Shown here: in pieces, positions 26,284 to 35,471 of the stretch | Layout of the letters: each line of letters starts with the position of its first letter | Position numbering within the stretch: the first letter of the stretch is position 1 | NCBI RefSeq assembly: GCF_009765165.1 | Contig: NZ_VLNU01000001.1 | Location: forward strand, 3,230,247-3,294,246 | Origin: Lysobacter panacisoli | Lineage (GTDB): Bacteria > Pseudomonadota > Gammaproteobacteria > Xanthomonadales > Xanthomonadaceae | Direction: 5' to 3' | Length of the DNA stretch: 64,000 nt | Translations under genes and position numbers: made by a program | Notes under the pieces: generated by a model | Seen by the model: the letters and a program-made list of their open reading frames with translations, nothing else | The model's database searches: none | Told to the model about the DNA's origin: nothing

Positions 26284-27474
26284 TCAGGCTGCCGCGGGAA
26301 GCGGCTCGCGGCCGGGACGCAGTGCGATGCGCGCCAACAGCGCGCTGGCTGCGATGATCGTCGCCAGCGTCGCGGCCGGCGGCAGCGCGATGGACGGGAG
26401 CACAAGCAGTGCGACGGTCGCGGACGCCATCTGCAGGAAGCCCAGCAGCGCCGATGCCTGGCCGGCCTGCGCGGCGAACGGGCCCAGCGTCAGCGCGGTC
26501 GAGGCGGGGATGATCAGGCCGACGCCGAACAGGAACACCGCGGCTGCGACGACGTAGACGATGAGGCCATGCGCATCCGACAGCGTGCTCGCCACGGCGA
26601 TGCCGGCAGCCACGGCGGCGATCGACAGCCCGAGCGCGATCACGCGTGCCGGACCGACGCGCGCGGCCAGGCGCGGTGCGCGGAAGGATGCGGCGAATAC
26701 CGCGAACACCGCCACACCGAAGAACAAGCCGATGCCGACCGTGCCGATGCCGAAGCCACGCAACACGACGGGCGTCGCCGCGAAGTAGGCGAACAGCGCG
26801 CCCATCGTCAGCGCGTTCGCCAGCGCGGGGCGCGTGAATCGCGGATTCGCCAGCAGCGCGGCGTAGCCGCGCGCGAGCGCGCGAGCGCCGAGGCGGCTGC
26901 GCTGCGTCGCGGGCAGGGTTTCGCCAGCGATGCGCTGGTGCGCGATGGCGATGACGACGGCGACCGCGATCAGCGCGACGAGGGTGGCACGCCAGCCCCA
27001 GGCTTCGCCGATCAGGGCGCCGAGCAGCGGCGCGAAGCCGGGCGCGGCGGCCATGATCGACATGACCCAGCCCAGCGCACGCGCCAGCGCCGCGCCTTCG
27101 AACAGGTCGCGCAGCACCGCGCGCGACAGCACCGATGCCGCCGCCGCGCCCAGGCCCTGCAGGGCGCGTCCGGCCAGCAGCGCGGTGAGTCCGTCCGCGC
27201 TCGCGGCGATCGCGCTGCCGGCCACGAAGATCGCCAGTCCGCTGAACAGGATCGGACGACGGCCGAAGCGATCCGACAGCGGGCCGGCGAAGAGCTGGCC
27301 GACCGCGAACACGGCGAGGAACGACCACAGCACCGGCGCGGCGGCGGATGCGGACGCGCCGAGGTCGGCGATCATGGCAGGCATCACCGGCAGGACGATA
27401 TTGGTCGCGAGCATCGCCAGCGCGGTGAGCGCGGCGAGCAGGAGGATCACGGCGGGGCTGGATTCGGTACGCAT
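26284..27474 (-). CDS. MFS multidrug transporter, Bcr/CflA type
   Basis: A 396-residue major-facilitator pump with 12 predicted transmembrane helices. Drug/H+ antiporter features: TM1 with 'ALTALAMLATNIVLPVMPAM', motif A 'GPLSDRFGRRPILFSGL' after TM2, and 'RALQGLGAAAASVLSRAVLRD' in TM4, the Bcr/CflA signature. The start is ATG 27474. The divergent LysR gene begins 109 bp away and is a natural candidate regulator. The substrate cannot be told from sequence. Confidence 0.9.
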   Translation of the reverse strand: MRTESSPAVILLLAALTALAMLATNIVLPVMPAMIADLGASASAAAPVLWSFLAVFAVGQLFAGPLSDRFGRRPILFSGLAIFVAGSAIAASADGLTALLAGRALQGLGAAAASVLSRAVLRDLFEGAALARALGWVMSIMAAAPGFAPLLGALIGEAWGWRATLVALIAVAVVIAIAHQRIAGETLPATQRSRLGARALARGYAALLANPRFTRPALANALTMGALFAYFAATPVVLRGFGIGTVGIGLFFGVAVFAVFAASFRAPRLAARVGPARVIALGLSIAAVAAGIAVASTLSDAHGLIVYVVAAAVFLFGVGLIIPASTALTLGPFAAQAGQASALLGFLQMASATVALLVLPSIALPPAATLATIIAASALLARIALRPGREPLPAAA

Positions 27475-27582
27475 CTTCGTTGGCTCTGGAACAGCGGGCT
27501 GGCTGCAGGAGCGAACGTAGACCCTTCCGATCCGGGCCAGTAGCCGGTAATTTTGGAAACAGGTCTTCCGCAAGGTGGAAGG

Positions 27583-28488
27583 ATGATGGACCGACTCGAA
27601 GCAATGACCGTGCTCGCGGCCGTGGTGGAGGCGGGCAGCCTGTCGGCCGCGGCGCGCGCGCTCGGCATTCCCCTGACGAACGTCAGCCGCAGAGTGTCCG
27701 AACTGGAGAAGCACCTCGGCACGCAACTGCTGGTGCGCGGCGCGCGGCGGTTGAACCTGACCGAAGCGGGAGCGCGCTACGTCGCCGCATGCAGACGCAT
27801 CCTCGAACAGGTCGCCGAGGCCGAGCGCATGGCGTCGGGGGAGCACGTGGCGCTCACCGGCGAACTGGTGGTCAGCGCGACGCACGTGTTCGGTCGCACG
27901 CACGTGCTGCCGATCGTGTGCGATTTCCTGCGCGAGTACCCCGACATCCGGGTTCGCCTGCAACAGACCGACTTCAGCGTGAACCTCGTCGAGGACCATG
28001 TGGATGTCGCGGTGAGGATGGGCACGCCACGCGACGGCAACCTCGTCGCGGTGCCGGTCGGCCAGGCTCGACGGATGATGTGCGCGAGCCGCGAGTACCT
28101 GGCGCGTCGAGGCACGCCGCGCAGCGTGGCCGATCTCGCCGGCCACGACTGCATCGTGCTGGAGACGCTGGGTTCGTCCGGTCGCTGGGACTTCGCGCAC
28201 GGCTGGCTCGACTACGACGGCCCGGTGCGCAGCCGCATCGCGGTGAGCACGGCGGAAGCCTCGCTGGAAGCCGTGATACAGGGACTGGGCATCGGCCACC
28301 TGCTGTCGTACCAGGCCGTGGACGCGATCGCGTCGGAACGGATCGCATACGTGCTGGAAGACCAGCAACCCGCGCCGGATCCGGTGAACCTGTTGTACGC
28401 ACCGCGCCGACCCTTGCCGATGAAGATCCGCGCGTTCATCGATTTCGCGTCGCCACGTTTGCGCACGCTGCTGGGCGCGGCCGCCTGA
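27583..28488 (+). CDS. LysR-type transcriptional regulator
   Basis: A 301-residue LysR regulator. The HTH is in 'VVEAGSLSAAARALGIPLTNVSRRVSELEKHLG' (about residues 15-47), then 'LLVRGARRLNLTEAG' and an effector domain typical of the CrgA/AaeR group ('DFSVNLVEDHVDVAVRMG'). ATG 27583 or 27586 both fit; AAGG at 27572-27575 favours 27583. It is divergent from the MFS pump gene, with a 109-bp shared promoter region in which I see no clear operator. It ends 16 bp before the convergent end of the MscS gene. Confidence 0.88.
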   Translation: MMDRLEAMTVLAAVVEAGSLSAAARALGIPLTNVSRRVSELEKHLGTQLLVRGARRLNLTEAGARYVAACRRILEQVAEAERMASGEHVALTGELVVSATHVFGRTHVLPIVCDFLREYPDIRVRLQQTDFSVNLVEDHVDVAVRMGTPRDGNLVAVPVGQARRMMCASREYLARRGTPRSVADLAGHDCIVLETLGSSGRWDFAHGWLDYDGPVRSRIAVSTAEASLEAVIQGLGIGHLLSYQAVDAIASERIAYVLEDQQPAPDPVNLLYAPRRPLPMKIRAFIDFASPRLRTLLGAAA

Positions 28489-28504
28489 GCAGGGTGGTGC
28501 GGAC

Positions 28505-30166
28505 TCAGCGCGACGCCGGATCGTGCGCGTTCGGGCGGCCTTCCCAGTACTCGCGGGGAACGATCTTGGCTCCCTCGGGATCGGCCTCGTAGTTGGGCGA
28601 CATGATCTGCACGCCGGCCTCGTTGAAGGCGTCCTGGATGTTCGCGTGCAGGTCGCTGCGGATCAGCCAGCGTCGCGGCAGGTCGACGATGTGCGAGCGC
28701 AGGACGTACTTGACGTAGAAGTCCTCCAGCTCGGCCTGTGCGACGAAAGGCGCGGGCGTCGTCTGCACGCCGTCGGTGCGCCGGGCCGCGTCGAGCAGGA
28801 GTCGATGTATCTGCCGCCAGGGCGAGTCGTAACCGATGGTCACGGTCGATTCGATCCACATGCCCGGGCTGTCGGGGTTGCGCGAATAGTTGTGGAGCTG
28901 TCCGCCGAGCACGACGTTGTTGGGGAAACTTACCTCCACGCCGAGCGGCGTGCGCAGGCGCGTCGTGAACAGGCCGATCTGCTGGACCACGCCTTCGGTC
29001 TCGCCGATCCGCACCACGTCGCCGGGGATCATGGTGCGCGAATACAGCAGCGTGAAGCCGCCCGCGGCTTGGCCGACGATGCTCGATGCGCCCAGCGACA
29101 CCATCAGGCCGACGAACACGCTCAATCCCTTGAACGCGTCCGTTTCGGCGCCGGGCAGGTACGGATAGGCCATCGCGATCGCGAACAGCCACACGATCCC
29201 GGTGACGATCTTGCGCGTCGGCTCGGCCAGCTGCTGGTCGATGCCGACGAACTGGAATCGCCCGCTCTGCACGCCGGCGAAAGTGACCCGGATCGCCTGC
29301 GCGACCACTCGCGCCAGAAGCAGGATGACGAAGACCGTGAACAGCCCCGGCAGCGCGCCGACGATCGAGCGGCCGAAGTCGCTCAGGCGACCGCCGATCC
29401 AGCCCGTCATCGCCTCCGCCCACGGTTGCGTGTACGGGAATCGGCCAAACGCGAAACGCAGCCATTCCTCGAACACCAGCGCGACGAGCAGCCACATCGA
29501 CACGCGCGCGAAGCTGCGTGCGCTGATGATCAGGCCGTTGAGCAAGTGGCGGGCCGATTCGCTGCGCAGCTGCGAGAGTCGTACCTGGAGCCAGGCATCG
29601 ACGCGATGGCGCACGCGGCGTACGAACCAGCGCAGCAGATAGAGCAGGGTGAAGGCGATGGCGGTGCCCACCAGCACCCAGCCGATCCCTTGCAGGATGC
29701 GCTGTGGGCGACGCGCCTGTTCGGCGGCACCGACCGCAGCCTGCAGTCGCGTCATGGTGCGCGCACGCATCTGATCGAGCGTCTCGTTGCGAAGCAGGTC
29801 GCGATCGGCCGGTGTGAGCACGGTGACCAGTTGCTTCTCCAGCAGGATCACCACGCCCTGCGGCACGTTCTCGTAGCTGACCTGCGCCTCACCGGGCACA
29901 TCGACGATGCGCGCGATGTTGGCCTCGGCGGCGCGCGCGCGCATTTGTGGCGTATTGCCGAGGAACGTCGAGCGGAATGTCGCGATGTCGCGGTTGAAGT
30001 AGCGCGCGGTCGCCGTGTGTGCAGGCGGCGCTGCCGTCGCCGTGGTGGGCGGCGACGTGGCGGGCTGCGCGACCGCGAGGGTGCAGGCGAATGCCAGCAG
30101 CACGGACAGCCCGCGCCGCAGCACGCGACGCAGGACGTGGGCGGAGCGGGGCGACGCGCCGTTCAT
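28505..30166 (-). CDS. MscS-family mechanosensitive channel
   Basis: A 553-residue protein with a signal peptide (about residues 1-34, ending 'LAVAQ'), a periplasmic helical region, about five to six transmembrane helices and an MscS core. The pore helix is 'GLMVSLGASSIVGQAAGGF' (about residues 350-368), followed by 'TMIPGDVVRIGETEGVV' and 'VSFPNNVVLGGQLHNYS'. The soluble C-terminal domain ends near 'EYWEGRPNAHDPASR'. ATG 30166 overlaps the end of the barrel-protein gene by one base. It is the last gene of an eight-gene leftward unit with other ion-handling proteins, so it may work in turgor or ion-stress relief. Confidence 0.88.
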   Translation of the reverse strand: MNGASPRSAHVLRRVLRRGLSVLLAFACTLAVAQPATSPPTTATAAPPAHTATARYFNRDIATFRSTFLGNTPQMRARAAEANIARIVDVPGEAQVSYENVPQGVVILLEKQLVTVLTPADRDLLRNETLDQMRARTMTRLQAAVGAAEQARRPQRILQGIGWVLVGTAIAFTLLYLLRWFVRRVRHRVDAWLQVRLSQLRSESARHLLNGLIISARSFARVSMWLLVALVFEEWLRFAFGRFPYTQPWAEAMTGWIGGRLSDFGRSIVGALPGLFTVFVILLLARVVAQAIRVTFAGVQSGRFQFVGIDQQLAEPTRKIVTGIVWLFAIAMAYPYLPGAETDAFKGLSVFVGLMVSLGASSIVGQAAGGFTLLYSRTMIPGDVVRIGETEGVVQQIGLFTTRLRTPLGVEVSFPNNVVLGGQLHNYSRNPDSPGMWIESTVTIGYDSPWRQIHRLLLDAARRTDGVQTTPAPFVAQAELEDFYVKYVLRSHIVDLPRRWLIRSDLHANIQDAFNEAGVQIMSPNYEADPEGAKIVPREYWEGRPNAHDPASR

Positions 30167-30984
30167 CAGAAGCGATAGGTGACGCCCAGGCGGATGCCGC
30201 TGTCGACGAAGTCGAGGTTGCCGAGGAAGCTGGAGCGTTCGGCGTCGGCTTCGATCTTGCGCACCGTGTAGTCCAGCGAAATGCCGGTGCTTTCCCACGG
30301 GAACCACTCCACACCGGCGCGGCCGAAGGTGATGTCGGCATCGATGTTGTCCACGTCGGCGGAGAAGTAGCCCACGTCGGCGGAGAAGCGCCAGTCGTCC
30401 ACCGGCGCCCAGCGCCAGCTGCCGCCGATCGTCGGTGCGGGCAGGTCGGCATCGATCTTCTCGCTGACCTGGCCACCGATCTGGTTACCGTTGGCATCCA
30501 CTTCCAGAGACAGCTCCAGGCTCATGCTGTACCACAGCAGGCCGAAGCGCGGGCCCAGCGCCCAGTTCTCCTTGGACGCGGCCCACCAGACGTAATAGGC
30601 CTCGTAGGCGTCGAGATCGAGCGCGGCACGAACGGTGCTGGAGGTTTCGTACAGCGTGTCGTTGAACTCGATGTCGCGGTTGATCCGCCGCGTCGCGTCG
30701 GCGTCGTCCTGGTAGTACGAGAAGCCGAACTCATGGTGGTCGAACGGCCGCCAGGTCAGGCCGACGAACGCGATGTTGTTGCTGCTGTCCAGGCCGAGGT
30801 CGCGTTCCAGGTCCACGCGCGTGCCGGCACTGGTTTCGCCGTCGGCGCGCACCTCGGTATCGAAGTCGGTGACGTACAGGCCGACGCGTGCGCTGAACGT
30901 ATCCAGCGGCTCCACCGCGAAGCAGGGCAGGGAGAACGCGGCCAGCAGGGGCATGGCGACGAATGCGGTGCGGTGCGTTTTCAT
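30166..30984 (-). CDS. Outer-membrane beta-barrel protein
   Basis: A 272-residue predicted outer-membrane protein. A signal peptide covers about residues 1-22 ('FSLPCFA'). The mature part has alternating strands such as 'FSARVGLYVTDFDTEV', 'HEFGFSYYQDDA', 'NWALGPRFGLLWYSM' and 'WRFSADVGYFSADV', and ends in 'GIRLGVTYRF', the C-terminal aromatic signal for BAM assembly. I chose ATG 30984 because GGGAGGA is 4 nt upstream; an alternative ATG lies 12 nt earlier. No enzyme or porin family is recognised. It is coupled to the MscS gene. Confidence 0.8.
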   Translation of the reverse strand: MKTHRTAFVAMPLLAAFSLPCFAVEPLDTFSARVGLYVTDFDTEVRADGETSAGTRVDLERDLGLDSSNNIAFVGLTWRPFDHHEFGFSYYQDDADATRRINRDIEFNDTLYETSSTVRAALDLDAYEAYYVWWAASKENWALGPRFGLLWYSMSLELSLEVDANGNQIGGQVSEKIDADLPAPTIGGSWRWAPVDDWRFSADVGYFSADVDNIDADITFGRAGVEWFPWESTGISLDYTVRKIEADAERSSFLGNLDFVDSGIRLGVTYRF

Positions 30985-31056
30985 GTGTCCTCCCATCGTG
31001 ATTGCAAGCGGAGTGATTCGAGGCGGGGCGATTTCAAGCGAGGTGTTGCAGGCAGT

Positions 31057-31728
31057 TCATCGGGTGTGTTCGGCGGTGTGCAGGCCGACCAGCCTCGCGA
31101 CGAGGATGGCCAGGTAGAGCTGACCGAAGATGGCTTCGAACACCGCCAACCCGCGCAGAGGTGCGGTGCCGGGCGTAATGTCGCCGTAGCCGAGCGTTGC
31201 CAGCGTGACGAAGCTGAAGTAGATCGCCTCGGCCATGCTGATGGCGTGCTCGGCCGGTGCGCCGAAGACGTAGAAGGCACCCGGTACCGCCCGCGCCAGC
31301 GCTGCGTACAGAACGCCCCAGCACACGCCGACCAGCAGGTAGGCGCTCAGCGCGGCGTACATCCGCTCCGAGCTGACTTTCACCGAGCTCATCGAATGCC
31401 GGACCGCGCGGAATGCCGCCCATGCCGCGACCAGGCACCAGATCAGCGCGCCGGCGACGATGAAGGCGGGTGCATCGATCTGCGAAGACCAGGCGCGCAT
31501 CAGCACGGCGACCACGACCAGCGCGTAGAGCATGCGACGCTGCATCGTCGCCACTATGGGGAATACCGCGGCCAACAGGCTGACCACCACCAGCGCTTCC
31601 ATCGTCGCGCGGCCGAGCGGCATCGCCTGCAGCAACGGGCCGATCGCGATGGTCGCCAGCAGCGCGAAGAACAGGATCATGTAGCGGCGCTGCTGGAACA
31701 CGCTGGCGGGTGTCGTGGTGGCCGTCAT
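31057..31728 (-). CDS. Ion channel with K+ selectivity filter
   Basis: A 223-residue membrane protein. Four helices at the N-terminus are followed by a KcsA-like two-helix pore module at about residues 135-215 with the selectivity filter 'TLATLGYGDITPGT'. The filter TLGYGD is intact. The N-terminal helices lack a regular Arg ladder, so it is probably not a voltage sensor. There is no RCK domain. It starts 3 bp after the antiporter gene and is followed by a 72-bp gap. It could act as a two-pore-domain-like potassium leak channel. Confidence 0.85.
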   Translation of the reverse strand: MTATTTPASVFQQRRYMILFFALLATIAIGPLLQAMPLGRATMEALVVVSLLAAVFPIVATMQRRMLYALVVVAVLMRAWSSQIDAPAFIVAGALIWCLVAAWAAFRAVRHSMSSVKVSSERMYAALSAYLLVGVCWGVLYAALARAVPGAFYVFGAPAEHAISMAEAIYFSFVTLATLGYGDITPGTAPLRGLAVFEAIFGQLYLAILVARLVGLHTAEHTR

Positions 31729-31731
31729 GGA

Positions 31732-32799
31732 TCACCCCGACGCGTTCGGCACGTAGAAGAACACCGCGCCCAGGATCAGGTACACCGCGAGCAGCTGCAC
31801 GCCACGCAGCCAGTCGGTGCGACCATCGCTGGCGACCTGTCCGGTGATCATCACCGAAAGCAGGATGGTGACGACCAGCCCGGGCCCGAACACCAATCCC
31901 ATCGGATGCGGTCCGATGACGTAGCTCAGCAGCACCAGCAACGGCGCCACCAGCAGCGCCAGCTGCACGCTCGCACCGAGCGCGATCGACATCGCCAGGT
32001 CCATCCGGTTCTGGCGCGCGGCCACGATCGCGGTGGCCTGTTCCGCCGCACCGCCGATCACGGCAAGCACGAACACGCCGGTGAACGCGTCCGACAACCC
32101 AAGGGACTTGCTCGCCGGTTCCACCGCGCCGACCAGGATCTCGCTGAGCCAGATGATGCCCAGACTCACGGCACCCAGCACCAGCGAGGCGCGGGCTGGG
32201 CTCCACAGCGGACCGTGGTGCAGGGTGTCGGCGTGCGCGTCGTTGCCATTGTTCTTCGGCACCTTGCTGTGCATCAGCGTGAAGGCGACGTTGGCCACGT
32301 ACACGAGCAGCAGCACGATCGCGAGGAACGTGCTCATCGAATTCAGCGCAGCTTCCTCCGTCGGCACGATGGCGCGGTAAACCGCCGGCAGGACCAGGGC
32401 GATCACCGCGAGCGTGAGCATCGTCGCCTGCGTGCGGGCGGCGCGCGATTCGTAGCGCTGCTCGCCATGCCGAGACCCGCCCAGAACCATCGCAACACCG
32501 AGGACGAACAGGATGTTGCCGATGATGGTGCCGGCGATCGAGGCCTTGACCATGTCGTGCAGGCCGTTGCGCAGTGCGGCAAGGGCGATGATGAGTTCGG
32601 CCGCGTTTCCGAACGTCGCGTTGAGCAGGCCACCGATGCCGGGGCCCAGGCGCGCCGCCAGCGATCCGGTTGCCTGCGCCATCAACGACGCGAGCGGCAC
32701 GATCGCAAGACCGGCGACGACGAATACCAGCAACGGCCGATCCGGTGCGAAGTGCTCCAGGGCGATGGCCAGCGGCATCAGGACGAGGAGCCATTTCAT
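31732..32799 (-). CDS. Calcium/proton (cation) antiporter, CaCA family
   Basis: A 355-residue Ca2+/H+ exchanger with about 11 transmembrane helices in two repeats. The alpha-repeat motifs are 'GLLNATFGNAAELIIALAAL' (about residues 57-76) and 'VIGGAAEQATAIVAARQNRMD' (about 250-270); Glu in each is expected to bind the cation. An acidic stretch lies between the repeats, 'HSKVPKNNGNDAHAD'. It resembles the CAX/ChaA group. ATG 32799 is 13 bp after the NodT gene and 3 bp before the channel gene, so the two ion transporters are probably expressed together. Confidence 0.9.
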   Translation of the reverse strand: MKWLLVLMPLAIALEHFAPDRPLLVFVVAGLAIVPLASLMAQATGSLAARLGPGIGGLLNATFGNAAELIIALAALRNGLHDMVKASIAGTIIGNILFVLGVAMVLGGSRHGEQRYESRAARTQATMLTLAVIALVLPAVYRAIVPTEEAALNSMSTFLAIVLLLVYVANVAFTLMHSKVPKNNGNDAHADTLHHGPLWSPARASLVLGAVSLGIIWLSEILVGAVEPASKSLGLSDAFTGVFVLAVIGGAAEQATAIVAARQNRMDLAMSIALGASVQLALLVAPLLVLLSYVIGPHPMGLVFGPGLVVTILLSVMITGQVASDGRTDWLRGVQLLAVYLILGAVFFYVPNASG

Positions 32800-32812
32800 C
32801 GTCCGCTCCGTC

Positions 32813-34279
32813 TCAGTTGGTTCCGGCGCGATCGCGCGCGGGTTCGATCGGCGTGGCGCTTGCCACTTCCTCGGCGGTGCCGAAATTCCCGCCGAGTGCG
32901 AGGTGGAGATCGATGCGCCGGCTGAGCCGTTCGCGCTGCACGCTCAGCAGTGCGATCTCGGCCGCCCATGTCGCGAGCTGGCGCTGGTTGACCGCGCGCA
33001 GGTCCGACTTGCCGATCCGGTACGAGGTTTCCTCCAGCGTCGTCGCGCGTCGGCTCGCGCTGGCGGCGTCGCGAAGGATGCGTTCGCGCTCGGTGAGGAC
33101 GCGCTCGGCATCCAGCGCATCCTCGACTTCGCCCAGCGCGATGAGCGCGCGGCGCGCGTAGTCGGCCACTGCTTCCTTCTGTTCGGCGGTGCGCAGGCGC
33201 ACCTGGCCGGTGAGCAGACCGCCGGTGTAGATCGGCATGACGCCCGTTGCGGCAACGGACGATGTGGTCTGCTCGAGATCCTCGCGCGTTTCCACCACCT
33301 CGTTGCTGATGCGGCCGTAGCCGGCCGACAGCGTCAACGTGGGCAGCATCGCCGCCTTCGCCTCGCCGACCTTGTCGAACGCCGCAGCAACACGCCGCTC
33401 GGCCGCGACCATGTCCGGCCGTCGGTTCAACGCATCCATCGGAATGCCTGCGGGGACGGGGCCCGGGAACGGCGTGAGCGTGTCGCGTGCACCCAGCGTC
33501 GCGCCGGGATAACGTCCCAGCAGGGTCTCCAGTGCGCGCAGTGCCTGCCGGTTTGCGAGCTGCATCTGCTGGCGCGCGTCGTCGTAAGTGGACAGGTTGC
33601 TGCGCGCGATCAGTGTTTCGCTTTCGCTTCCGGCGCCGACGCGTTCACGATGTTCGGTCAGGTCCACCAGTCGTCCGGCCGAGGTCGCCATCTCGTCGGC
33701 GAGTTGCATCTGCAGTCGCGTCTCGCTGGCGACGAACCAAGCGCGCGCGACGCTGGCCGCCAGCGACTGCTGCGCGTAGCGGTAGTCGGCACTGCTCGCG
33801 TCGCGAGCGGCGCGAGCGGCATTGCGCGCGTAGCGCATGCGCCCCCACAGATCGATTTCCCAGCTCAGGCGCAGCATCACGCCGCTGAGCAGCGGCACCA
33901 GGTCGGCGACAGGCTTGGAGCCGGCGCGCCCGAGCAGTCCGATCGCCGGTTTCAATTGCGCTTCGGCCATGTCGACCTGCGCATTCGCCTGTTCGACGCG
34001 CGCGGCGGCCATCAGCAGGTCGGGGTTGTTCGCCAGCGCTTCGTGCACCAGCTGCACCAGCGTCGGGTCGTCGAACGTGGACAGCCAGCCGTCGTCGACC
34101 TGAGCGGCACTGGCTTCGGCGGACCAGTTCGGCGGAATCGCGGTGCGACCCAGCGCCTGCGACTGGACTTCGGCGCCGGTGGGTTCGCGCAGCACCGCAC
34201 AACCCGTGAACGCCACGAGCGCGCACGCGATCGCGGCGTGGAGGGCGTGGATGCGGCGGGCGTGCGTGGCTGCGCGCAT
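32813..34279 (-). CDS. NodT/TolC-type outer-membrane factor lipoprotein
   Basis: A 488-residue outer-membrane efflux factor of the NodT/OprM family. It begins with a lipoprotein signal and a lipobox ('VAFTGC', Cys27). Two repeats of long helices plus barrel strands follow, with 'LVQLVHEALANNPDLLMAAARVEQANAQVD' opening the first. The protein ends in an extended tail 'ASATPIEPARDRAGTN'. It starts 7 bp after the HlyD gene, its probable periplasmic partner, but no inner-membrane RND, MFS or ABC pump is in the unit. Confidence 0.9.
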   Translation of the reverse strand: MRAATHARRIHALHAAIACALVAFTGCAVLREPTGAEVQSQALGRTAIPPNWSAEASAAQVDDGWLSTFDDPTLVQLVHEALANNPDLLMAAARVEQANAQVDMAEAQLKPAIGLLGRAGSKPVADLVPLLSGVMLRLSWEIDLWGRMRYARNAARAARDASSADYRYAQQSLAASVARAWFVASETRLQMQLADEMATSAGRLVDLTEHRERVGAGSESETLIARSNLSTYDDARQQMQLANRQALRALETLLGRYPGATLGARDTLTPFPGPVPAGIPMDALNRRPDMVAAERRVAAAFDKVGEAKAAMLPTLTLSAGYGRISNEVVETREDLEQTTSSVAATGVMPIYTGGLLTGQVRLRTAEQKEAVADYARRALIALGEVEDALDAERVLTERERILRDAASASRRATTLEETSYRIGKSDLRAVNQRQLATWAAEIALLSVQRERLSRRIDLHLALGGNFGTAEEVASATPIEPARDRAGTN

Positions 34280-34286
34280 GGCCGCC

Positions 34287-35468
34287 TCAGTGCAGCTTCA
34301 GCACGAGCAGGTCGAGCTTGGTGCTGACCCGGATGATCACCTTGCGCACGATGTGGATCAGCTTGCCGTGCTCGGTGTAGATCGCCCCCTGGCCCTGCGC
34401 GCCCATCGCGATGAACGCGTGCTCGTCCTTGCCGGTTGGACGCAGACGCACTGCGATCCGTCCCGGCGGCAGCGGTGTGGTTCCGCTCTGCGGGATCATG
34501 CCGCTGATCGGCAACTGGCCGGTGCTCGATGCCCAGACCACCGAATCTACCACGCACTTGATGATCTGGTTGGGCGCGGTCTTCAGCGCGATCTCGGCCT
34601 CGTTGCCGGGCTTCACGTTGCGCAGTTCGTTCTGCGAGTACATCGCCAGGATCCACTGTTCCTTCTCGACGAAGCTCATCACCGGCGTCAGCGGCAGGCT
34701 GGCGGCGTAGGAGCCTTCACGCAGTTGCAGGTTGATCACGCTGCCGTCGGCGGGCGCGTAGACCGTGGTCTGGTCGAGCTGCCAGCGCGCTTCGATGACC
34801 TGCGCCTTCAGCTGTTCGAGCGCCGCGCGTGCCTGCGCGACTTCGGAGAGCTGGCCTTCGCGCGTCTGTGCGGAGAGTTTCTGCTGCACCTGCGCCATCT
34901 GCGCGGTCGTCGACAGCAGTTCCGCGCGCAGGCTCGCCGCTTCGGTCTGCGCCTGTTCGTGGTCGAACTTGGAACCCGCACCGGTCTGCGCAAGCTCGTT
35001 GGTCTGGCGTTCGCGCCGTTCCGCCAGCTGCAGGCGCGATGACAACGCATCGCGTGTGGAGCGCGCCGACTTGAGTTCCTCGCCCAACTCGCGCTGGTAC
35101 GCCTGCGCACTGTCGAGTTTGGCCGACATTTCCGGCACCTTGGCTTCGAGCGCGGCGAGCTGCTGCTGGAAAGGCACCGGATCGATGCGGAACAGCACGT
35201 CGCCCTTTTTCACTGGCCGGTTGGCTTCCACCGGCACTTCGATCACGCGCCCGGTGACGCGCGGCACTATCTGCACCACGTAGTTGATCGCGCGCACGTC
35301 GGACGACGACGGGGCGACCACGTTGAGGATCAGGATCAGCGCGGTCAGCGCGAAGATCGGCAGTGAGATCACGATGACCTGCGAGACGAAGTTCCACGGC
35401 AGCCACTTGAACTTGAAGAAGATCAGCCAGACGAAGAACGAATAGATCAGGAGAAGGATGATCTCCAC
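34287..35468 (-). CDS. HlyD-family membrane-fusion protein, YiaV-like
   Basis: A 393-residue periplasmic adaptor with two N-terminal transmembrane helices ('IILLLIYSFFVWLIFFKF' and 'VIVISLPIFALTALILIL'), unlike typical one-helix HlyD proteins. A lipoyl half-motif 'VPRVTGRVIEVPVEANRPVKKGDVLF', a long coiled-coil hairpin and the second half-motif 'TTVYAPADGSVINLQLREG' follow. Together with the DUF3302 protein this mirrors the E. coli yiaV-yiaW pair. It starts 3 bp after that gene and precedes the outer-membrane factor by 7 bp. Confidence 0.85.
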   Translation of the reverse strand: MEIILLLIYSFFVWLIFFKFKWLPWNFVSQVIVISLPIFALTALILILNVVAPSSSDVRAINYVVQIVPRVTGRVIEVPVEANRPVKKGDVLFRIDPVPFQQQLAALEAKVPEMSAKLDSAQAYQRELGEELKSARSTRDALSSRLQLAERRERQTNELAQTGAGSKFDHEQAQTEAASLRAELLSTTAQMAQVQQKLSAQTREGQLSEVAQARAALEQLKAQVIEARWQLDQTTVYAPADGSVINLQLREGSYAASLPLTPVMSFVEKEQWILAMYSQNELRNVKPGNEAEIALKTAPNQIIKCVVDSVVWASSTGQLPISGMIPQSGTTPLPPGRIAVRLRPTGKDEHAFIAMGAQGQGAIYTEHGKLIHIVRKVIIRVSTKLDLLVLKLH

Positions 35469-35471
35469 GGC

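Noticed and set aside
26260..27543. Long plus-strand frame opposite the MFS gene
   Set aside because: It is Arg/Gln/His-rich with no recognisable motif, while the minus strand encodes a clear 12-helix transporter.
30019..32925. Long plus-strand frame of nearly 1000 codons opposite the minus-strand ion-handling genes
   Set aside because: The translated product is low-complexity and His/Gln/Arg-rich, whereas the minus strand has four well-defined membrane proteins.
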